From assembly GCA_965116165.1 (NCBI GenBank), contig OZ220484.1, positions 2,976,001 to 3,040,000 of the forward strand: DNA of 64,000 nt, written 5' to 3'. This DNA comes from Azophilus sp965116165 (GTDB lineage Bacteria > Pseudomonadota > Gammaproteobacteria > Pseudomonadales > Azotimanducaceae). Position numbers and translations under genes: made by a program. The notes under the pieces were generated by a model that had not been told where the DNA came from, ran no database searches, and saw only the letters and a list, made by a program, of their open reading frames with translations. Of this stretch, positions 59,203 through 64,000 are shown piece by piece; position 1 is the stretch's first letter, and each line of letters begins with the position of its first letter.

Positions 59203-60647
59203 TTTACGATGCTGTCCTCACTCAATTGGTCCATGATAGTGCGTCCGCCCATCTGCTCCAGCACGTAAACACTGGACATATGCAGGAGGATATTTGTTTC
59301 GCCCTTTGGCACCCTTCAACAGGTGCCACTAGGAAAGCTGCCATCGTATTCGAGATAATACCTCCTGTACTAGGCGAACGGAATTTACACGGAAGCGCGA
59401 GTTTCGAGCCTTCTTACCTGACACGAGCTATTCGACTTGCTATTCAGAAGAATGCGGGATTGGCGTTTATGCACAATCATTTCACTCGTGGCTGGCAAGG
59501 CATGAGCAAACCGGACATTGTGGCAGAGCGAGACCGAATCTCACCAGCGGCTCGAGCAACTGGTTTACCTCTCGTTGGACTTACCTTGGGTACTGATCGA
59601 AGCTGGAGTGCCCGCTTCTGGATTTGGGACGGCAATACATTTAGACGCAACTGGTGCGAGAAAGTACGCATTACCGGTCGGAGGTTTCAAGTTACATTCA
59701 AAGATCGACGGATCGGCAGGCGGCGCCGGCTACTATACCGGACCGTCGACACATGGGGTAGCAAGTGTCAGCGAGACATCTCTGGTCTACATTTCGGTAT
59801 CGTTGGAGCTGGAAGCGTAGGCTGTGTGATTGCCGAGGCGTTGGCACGGATGGGCATAGAAAGACTCACAATCATTGATCCTGATCGTATCAAAGACCAC
59901 AATCTGGACCGCCTACTCTACGCATCGCGAAAGGATATTGGCCGACTAAAGGTCGATCTAGTCTCTCGAAGTGCTAAGCGATCATCCACTGCGGCGAAAT
60001 TTGAAATCATTTCTTGTCCCTTACCAATTCAAAATAATCGTGCTTTTGCCTCTGCCCTTGATTGCGATATTCTCTTTTCTGCTGTTGATCGACCGCTTCC
60101 TAAGGATATTTTGAACCATATCGCTTTTGTACACTGCATTCCTGTTGTATCTGGAGGTGTGTTCATCGACAATAAGCCGAACGGCTCTTTGGGCCAAGCT
60201 GCTTGGTGTGTCACAACCGTAGGCCCAATGTTTCGTTGCTTACGATGTGACGGTCAATACACCAGTTCGGATGTCGTACTCGATATTGACGGCTCCTTAG
60301 ACAATCCGACATATATTCGACACTTGATAGAGACTGATCAAGCACCTCGTAACCAGAATGTCTTCCCATTCAGTGCAAACCTTGCTACCTGTATGGTCAT
60401 CGAGATGATTAGGCTTGTCATAGCCGACGCTTGGTGGCCTGATCGCTCTGGTCGACATTACTACAGTATGATACCAAATCGACTCGATGTGACGAACCTA
60501 CAGTGCAATAAACATTGCTCAGTGAAGGAAAAGACTGCACTCGGCGATGACTTTACTTATCCATTCCTTCAAACCACTTGCTATCGAGACCGAGATCAGG
60601 AATCTGTCCTCAGAATCATGTTACAGCGATTTTGGAAGGGTCGGTGA
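59199..60647 (+). CDS. JAB/JAMM deubiquitinase-like domain fused to ThiF/E1 adenylyltransferase
   Basis: 482 residues from TTG 59199 (TTGA overlap with the E2-like stop). N-terminal ~150 residues: JAB domain with metal and catalytic residues Glu52 (IVFEIIPP), His92 and His94, Ser103 and Asp106 in AFMHNHFTRGWQGMSKPD, i.e. HxHx8SxxD. Residues ~195-480: E1-like domain with nucleotide loop GLHFGIVGAGSVGCVIAEAL (200-208), Asp227 and the IIDPDRIKDHNLDRLLYASR motif, Lys251, and ILFSAVDRPLPKDILNHIAF. Zinc-type cysteines occur in RCLRC and NLQCNKHC. One polypeptide thus has both activating and removing activities for a ubiquitin-like protein. Confidence 0.85.
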   Translation: MIYDAVLTQLVHDSASAHLLQHVNTGHMQEDICFALWHPSTGATRKAAIVFEIIPPVLGERNLHGSASFEPSYLTRAIRLAIQKNAGLAFMHNHFTRGWQGMSKPDIVAERDRISPAARATGLPLVGLTLGTDRSWSARFWIWDGNTFRRNWCEKVRITGRRFQVTFKDRRIGRRRRLLYRTVDTWGSKCQRDISGLHFGIVGAGSVGCVIAEALARMGIERLTIIDPDRIKDHNLDRLLYASRKDIGRLKVDLVSRSAKRSSTAAKFEIISCPLPIQNNRAFASALDCDILFSAVDRPLPKDILNHIAFVHCIPVVSGGVFIDNKPNGSLGQAAWCVTTVGPMFRCLRCDGQYTSSDVVLDIDGSLDNPTYIRHLIETDQAPRNQNVFPFSANLATCMVIEMIRLVIADAWWPDRSGRHYYSMIPNRLDVTNLQCNKHCSVKEKTALGDDFTYPFLQTTCYRDRDQESVLRIMLQRFWKGR

Positions 60648-61915
60648 TGTCCCGAATAAGTGAACTTTCGATACAGAATGTCCGCTGTTTTAAACCTGTC
60701 CAGCAGGCACGCTTGGGTCGCATCACATTGCTGGTAGGTGAAAACAGCGTGGGCAAATCTACTTTTTTGGGCTGCTATAGCGCATTCGCGAATCTTTCCA
60801 ACCTTGTCGATTTGCACGACGGTAATCCTTTTGATGTCTCTCCATTTTCCATGGGTGACTTTGATACAATAGCTCGGTCGGGAGCATCTACCTTCACGAT
60901 TTCTGGACAGTACGATGATCACGTGCATTCAGAAGCTCAATTTTGTTTCGGGCGTACTGATGATCGAGGACAACTTTTTGAAAAGGAAGTGGTATTTTCT
61001 TTTGTGTGCGCAGATACATCCTCTACTTCTATCAGAATATCTATCAACAATGATAACGACAAAGACAGAATTTCATTATTATTTCAAGGACCGAATTTTG
61101 TGTTTGATATTTATCATTCAGAAATTTCATTTATTTCTATATCCAGATGGTTATCTCATAACGTGAGGCATGGATTTCTTCCCTATAATGCTGATAGTGC
61201 AACTTTCAAAAATCGCAGAGGGCTTGAAGATACATCGAGAGAAGTCGCTGAATTTGCAAAATTCGTAAACTTTTTTCGTTCTGAAATGCCATTGCCGAAG
61301 ATGCGCTGCTTTAACGTAAATGCCATGGAACCGAATTTGCCAGCTAGGCAACGTATATATCTGGAGGCCCCGAGTTATTTGAGTGATCCTAAAGAGATAG
61401 CTCGTATTAGCCGTGTCGGTACGGAACTAGGTCTTTGGAAGAACATTGATGTGAATGATGTCGGCTCGGGCGGTGGTAAGGAGGTAACTGTAACTTTGAT
61501 CGGTGGCTCATACAATTTGAAAGATGTGGGCTATGGGGTGCATTCGATATTGCCGCTCGTTCATGCCATAGCTGTTGCTGATGTGCCAAGCATTTTCTTG
61601 TTGCAGCAACCGGAAATACATGTCCATCCGATTGCTCAAGCTCGATTAGCTCAATACATGGCTGAAGGACCGCACGATTTTATAATCGAGACGCATAGTG
61701 ACCATATTGTTGATCGTTTTAGGTTGTGTGTGATGGAGCAGGTATTGCAGCCAGAAGAGCTGTCGATTCTTTACTTCGAGAGAAGTAAAGAAGATGGATC
61801 TGAATCCAATATTCACAATATTTCAGTTGATTCGAAGGGAAATATTGAAAACCCGCCTGATAGCTACCGGGATTTCTTTTTGACAGAGACAGAACGTCTA
61901 CTGGGACTTCAGTAG
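60647..61915 (+). CDS. SMC/OLD-like AAA ATPase
   Basis: 422 residues; ATG 60647 overlaps the upstream stop (TGATG). ABC-type ATPase of the AAA_15/AAA_21 kind found in OLD, RloA/AbiL and PARIS-type defence ATPases. SELSIQNVRCFKPVQQARLG leads into Walker A TLLVGENSVGKSTFLGCYSA (31-39). A variable middle follows, then a signature-like LKDVGYGVHSILPLVHAIAV, Walker B SIFLLQQPEIHVHPIAQARL and an H-loop FIIETHSDHIVDRF. No Toprim domain, unlike OLD, so the effector is probably the separate PIN protein encoded next. Would sense or bind DNA, or gate the nuclease. Confidence 0.87.
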   Translation: MSRISELSIQNVRCFKPVQQARLGRITLLVGENSVGKSTFLGCYSAFANLSNLVDLHDGNPFDVSPFSMGDFDTIARSGASTFTISGQYDDHVHSEAQFCFGRTDDRGQLFEKEVVFSFVCADTSSTSIRISINNDNDKDRISLLFQGPNFVFDIYHSEISFISISRWLSHNVRHGFLPYNADSATFKNRRGLEDTSREVAEFAKFVNFFRSEMPLPKMRCFNVNAMEPNLPARQRIYLEAPSYLSDPKEIARISRVGTELGLWKNIDVNDVGSGGGKEVTVTLIGGSYNLKDVGYGVHSILPLVHAIAVADVPSIFLLQQPEIHVHPIAQARLAQYMAEGPHDFIIETHSDHIVDRFRLCVMEQVLQPEELSILYFERSKEDGSESNIHNISVDSKGNIENPPDSYRDFFLTETERLLGLQ

Positions 61916-61929
61916 ACAGATCAGTCTAA

Positions 61930-62409
61930 ATGTGTGTTGTCGCTATCGTGGATGCGGATTCTTTGTCGGTTCTTGTCACTAGGCAGGGCCTAGGAGACCG
62001 TCTGTTTCTTTCATGGATTAAAAGACGAGATGGTATTCTGGCATTTACAAAATCCGGAAAATTTTTTACCGAAATTCGAAAAAATAGTGCGGCAATGGAA
62101 CTTATCCAAAGATATGAACAAGGTGGGCAACTGAAGAAAATGTCTGAGGAAGAGCTAACGTTCTCTAAAAATAAATTGATTGGAAAGCGTCACCGATCAA
62201 ATGATTTTCATATCTTGTCATTAGCACTTGCAAGCGAAGCTAGAATCCTGTGCTCAAATGATGCTAATCTCCGTGAAGACTTTAAAGACAAAGACATTTT
62301 GCCGCCTGTAGGACGTCGACCGCGAATACTGTATCCCTTTGGTGGCAGTCGTAAACAACGTCGTGCATTTTTGAATAGACAGCGCTGTACTGATCGGAAG
62401 CAAAAATAG
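61930..62409 (+). CDS. PIN-domain nuclease-like protein
   Basis: 159 residues, 14 nt after the ATPase. PIN-fold acidic residues are in place: Asp8 (VVAIVDADSLSVL), Glu48 (KFFTEIRKN), Asp92 (HRSNDFHILSLALASEARIL) and Asp111/Asp117 in CSNDANLREDFKD. Basic tail GGSRKQRRAFLNRQRCTDRK. PIN domains are metal-dependent ribonucleases, common as toxins; here most likely the effector of the ATPase. Last gene of the AT-rich island. Confidence 0.8.
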   Translation: MCVVAIVDADSLSVLVTRQGLGDRLFLSWIKRRDGILAFTKSGKFFTEIRKNSAAMELIQRYEQGGQLKKMSEEELTFSKNKLIGKRHRSNDFHILSLALASEARILCSNDANLREDFKDKDILPPVGRRPRILYPFGGSRKQRRAFLNRQRCTDRKQK

Positions 62410-62431
62410 TAAGTATTCTTATGTTTCCCGT

Positions 62432-62944
62432 TCAGGCCGCGCCGGCCGCGACGCAACTCGCGCAGGTGCCCTCCACCTCGACCACGCGTCGTGTCACGCG
62501 GTACCCAAGGACGGCGGCATCCTCGGCAAGCAACCGCTCGACCCGCGAATCCTCCAATTCGGCCGATGCCCCGCAGTCGTTGCAAATGAAGAACAGGCAA
62601 TCATGCCAGCGCTCCGGATGCGCGCAGGGGATGTAGGCATTCCGGCTTTCGATCCTCGAGACGAGCCCCTGGGACATCAGGAACTCAAGCGCCCGGTAGA
62701 CGGTGGGTGGCCCGATCGGGCGGGAGTCTCGAAGCTTGAGGGCTTCGATCAATTCATAGGCACCCGTCGGGCGACCGCTCTCCCAGAGCAGTTCCAGTAC
62801 CTGGTGCCGCAGCTCTGTAAGCCGCACCCCGCGTGCGCTGCAGAGGGACATCGCCAGCGCAACCCGTTCAGCCGGCGCATGCTGCCCGCGGCAGTCGGGA
62901 TCGGTACAGGGCTGGGGCTGGATCGACCGGGGCACCATGGCCAT
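62432..62944 (-). CDS. zur: Zinc uptake regulator Zur (Fur family)
   Basis: 170-residue Fur-family repressor. N-terminal winged helix GVRLTELRHQVLELLWESGR then PTGAYELIEALK, PPTVYRALEFLMSQGLVSRI; metal sites in AYIPCAHPERWHDCLFFICN then DCGASAELED, and a C-terminal CASC pair. The CxxC pair, HPERWHDC wording and the N-terminal cysteines (PCTDPDC) fit Zur better than Fur. ATG at 62944 or 62938. A Zur-box-like palindrome lies just upstream, suggesting autoregulation or control of a divergent gene that is no longer obvious. Confidence 0.88.
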   Translation of the reverse strand: MAMVPRSIQPQPCTDPDCRGQHAPAERVALAMSLCSARGVRLTELRHQVLELLWESGRPTGAYELIEALKLRDSRPIGPPTVYRALEFLMSQGLVSRIESRNAYIPCAHPERWHDCLFFICNDCGASAELEDSRVERLLAEDAAVLGYRVTRRVVEVEGTCASCVAAGAA

Positions 62945-62965
62945 ATTCCTCTTGCGTTAAGGTAG

Positions 62966-62983
62966 GCAATGTTATAACGTTGC
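62966..62983. promoter_or_regulatory. Candidate Zur box
   Basis: GCAATGTTATAACGTTGC, a 9+9 palindrome with one mismatch around the TGTTATAAC core typical of gammaproteobacterial Zur operators. It is 22 bp upstream of the zur start. Confidence 0.7.
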
Positions 62984-63306
62984 TTCTCTTGATTGCAACG
63001 CCAATGCCAATGCCAACGCCAAAGCCATGCAGCCCGCCGCCTGGAAAAAGCTGAGGGATCCGTTCCCGATCTGGAAGTGGGCTGAGCCGTCGTGAGCGGT
63101 CCGTTGATATCCCCGGAAGGTGATTTCGTTGGCATGTCGGCCACATTCGGCACGGGCATTGAGACATGCGATGCGGCGGCGGGCCTCGCCGCCATCGGCA
63201 AGCCCGGCGTGGAACTCGTGATCTGGCGCCCTCCCCATGTTGACAGGTCGCGGGCTTGGACCCCGGGGAGGAGGTTCCGAAAGGTATCCGAGCTAGTGAG
63301 CTAGAA
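62984..63306. other. Intergenic, no confident gene
   Basis: Zur-controlled genes (znuA, zinc chaperones) usually diverge from here, but none is recognisable. There is a run of GCCAATGCCAATGCCAACGC-type direct repeats (about 62999-63023). A short frame MQPAAWKKLRDPFPIWKWAE then PS-stop (ATG about 63027) and an open frame from 63092 have no family-like features. Perhaps a lost or displaced zinc gene. Confidence 0.4.
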
Positions 63307-63894
63307 CTACAACATCGTTTCGATCAGAGCGCGCAGCGTGTCGATCACCAGTTCCCGCTCGGCGATTTGGACGCGCTCCTCCAGGTCCGCCACGCTGTCG
63401 TGCGTCCAAACCGGCACCCGCGCCTGTGCAACAATGGGGCCGGTGTCGTAGTCGGCCTCCACGAAGTGTACGGTTGCTCCGGATTCGGTTTCTCCCGAAT
63501 CGAGTACGGCCCGATGCACGTTTCGGCCATAGAAGCCGCGCCCGCCGTGTTTGGGCAGCAGGGCGGGATGCGTGTTGAGGATGCGGCGCGGGAATGCGGC
63601 CAGGGTGTTTGCCCCCAGTTTTTTCATGTACCCGGCGAGCATGATCCAGTCGGCCTTGGCGTCGAGTAGCGCGTCCCGAATCGCGATATCCAGTTCGCCC
63701 GGTCCGGGGTGTGTCTTGCTACTCAGATGCAGCCGTTTGATGCCGGCTTTTGCCGCGCGCCGCAGCGCCAACGAACCACTATTGTTGCCGATGACCAGTA
63801 CGACCTCGGCCGGTAATCGACCCGTCCGGCAGGCGTCTAGTATGGCTTGCAGGATGGAGCCGCCATGTGATGCGAGAACGGCGATACGGGTCAT
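63307..63894 (-). CDS. purN: Phosphoribosylglycinamide formyltransferase
   Basis: Third step of purine synthesis: transfers formyl from 10-formyl-THF to GAR. 195 residues from ATG 63894 (MTRIAVLASHGGSILQAILD); an ATG six codons earlier is possible. Active-site residues conserved: Asn and His in RRILNTHPALLPKHGGRGFY and Asp in GATVHFVEADYDTGPIVAQA; ADWIMLAGYMKKLG is the family's folate loop. The SHGGS opening replaces the usual SGxGSN. purM, normally adjacent, is not in the window to the left. Confidence 0.93.
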   Translation of the reverse strand: MTRIAVLASHGGSILQAILDACRTGRLPAEVVLVIGNNSGSLALRRAAKAGIKRLHLSSKTHPGPGELDIAIRDALLDAKADWIMLAGYMKKLGANTLAAFPRRILNTHPALLPKHGGRGFYGRNVHRAVLDSGETESGATVHFVEADYDTGPIVAQARVPVWTHDSVADLEERVQIAERELVIDTLRALIETML

Positions 63895-63943
63895 GCCGCC
63901 AAAGTGCGCCATGCGCTCGTCTCAATTGGGACCATCTGCTTGA

Positions 63944-64000
63944 GGAACCTCTGGTTGATTCTGTGACCGCGACAGCCGATTTAAGGAGCTTCTTTCAACA
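63944..64000. mobile_element. IS5-type MITE, partial copy 7
   Basis: Left end GGAACCTCTGGTTGATTC preceded by TTGA. Similarity continues to about GCCGATTTAA (63984) then drifts; the window ends before the right end. Confidence 0.6.

Noticed and set aside
63092..63304. Open frame with TFGTGIETCDAAAGLAAIGKP
   Set aside because: Looks faintly like a Rossmann fragment but has no start signal, no extension and no known family.
1..64000. tRNA or rRNA genes
   Set aside because: No cloverleaf-like GGTTCGANTCC context with matching acceptor arms and no rRNA landmark was seen on either strand.

Overview
The window looks like the chromosome of a GC-rich, Gram-negative gammaproteobacterium, probably an uncultured marine or host-associated one. 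Supporting evidence is the cmoA-cmoB tRNA-modification pair, ppk1 and ppx, an RND efflux pair, a TonB-dependent receptor with a PepSY partner, Zur and Fur-type operators, and many acyl-CoA and short-chain degradative enzymes (two acyl-CoA dehydrogenases, two crotonases, an acyl-CoA synthetase, MaoC proteins, an amidase, amidohydrolases). A mevalonate-pathway pair (phosphomevalonate kinase-like protein and diphosphomevalonate decarboxylase) is unusual for this phylum. No tRNA, rRNA or CRISPR array was seen.

Layout. 1-11.1 kb: RND efflux genes cut by the left edge, an Fe/2OG dioxygenase, a flavin monooxygenase, an acyl-CoA dehydrogenase, cmoB/cmoA and ppk1. 11.1-16.9 kb: an accessory block (RTX protein 1, a MITE, a flavin reductase, a P-loop ATPase, an acyl-CoA dehydrogenase) between ppk1 and ppx. 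17.1-28.6 kb: ppx, an AlkB-type dioxygenase with a large unknown N-terminal region, a crotonase, a MATE pump, a CinA-C/adenylyltransferase fusion, a hydrolase and a two-component system. 28.5-42.6 kb: iron uptake, MaoC proteins, a ClpP paralogue, an M20 hydrolase, an amine oxidase with cytochrome c, a crotonase, an acyl-CoA synthetase, an amidohydrolase and a shortened aquaporin. 42.5-50.5 kb: mevalonate genes and two large tandem RTX genes. 50.6-58.2 kb: a TPR protein, amidase, MOSC protein, second MATE pump, inositol-phosphatase-like enzyme, then a graveyard of an ankyrin/ATPase remnant and two dead transposases. 58.3-62.4 kb: an AT-rich island. 62.4-64 kb: zur and purN.

The most interesting locus is the AT-rich island. 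It holds six tightly overlapping genes: two small ubiquitin-like (multiubiquitin-type) proteins, the first interrupted by an in-frame TGA; an E2-fold protein with no cysteine at the expected site; a JAB/JAMM protease fused to a ThiF/E1 adenylyltransferase; an SMC/OLD-like ATPase; and a PIN-domain nuclease. Composition, overlaps and position beside decayed insertion sequences suggest a horizontally acquired defence-type system in which a ubiquitin-like pathway is coupled to an ATPase-nuclease effector.

The window is also rich in small dispersed repeats. One is a family of 99-bp elements with IS5-like ends and YTAR-type target duplications, often at the 3' ends of genes. At least four other short repeat families occur, two of which carry the start codons of cmoB and of a MATE gene. 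RTX protein 1 appears to be a shortened duplicate, 33 kb away, of the tandem RTX2-RTX3 pair: its promoter and 5' end match RTX2 and its 3' end matches RTX3.
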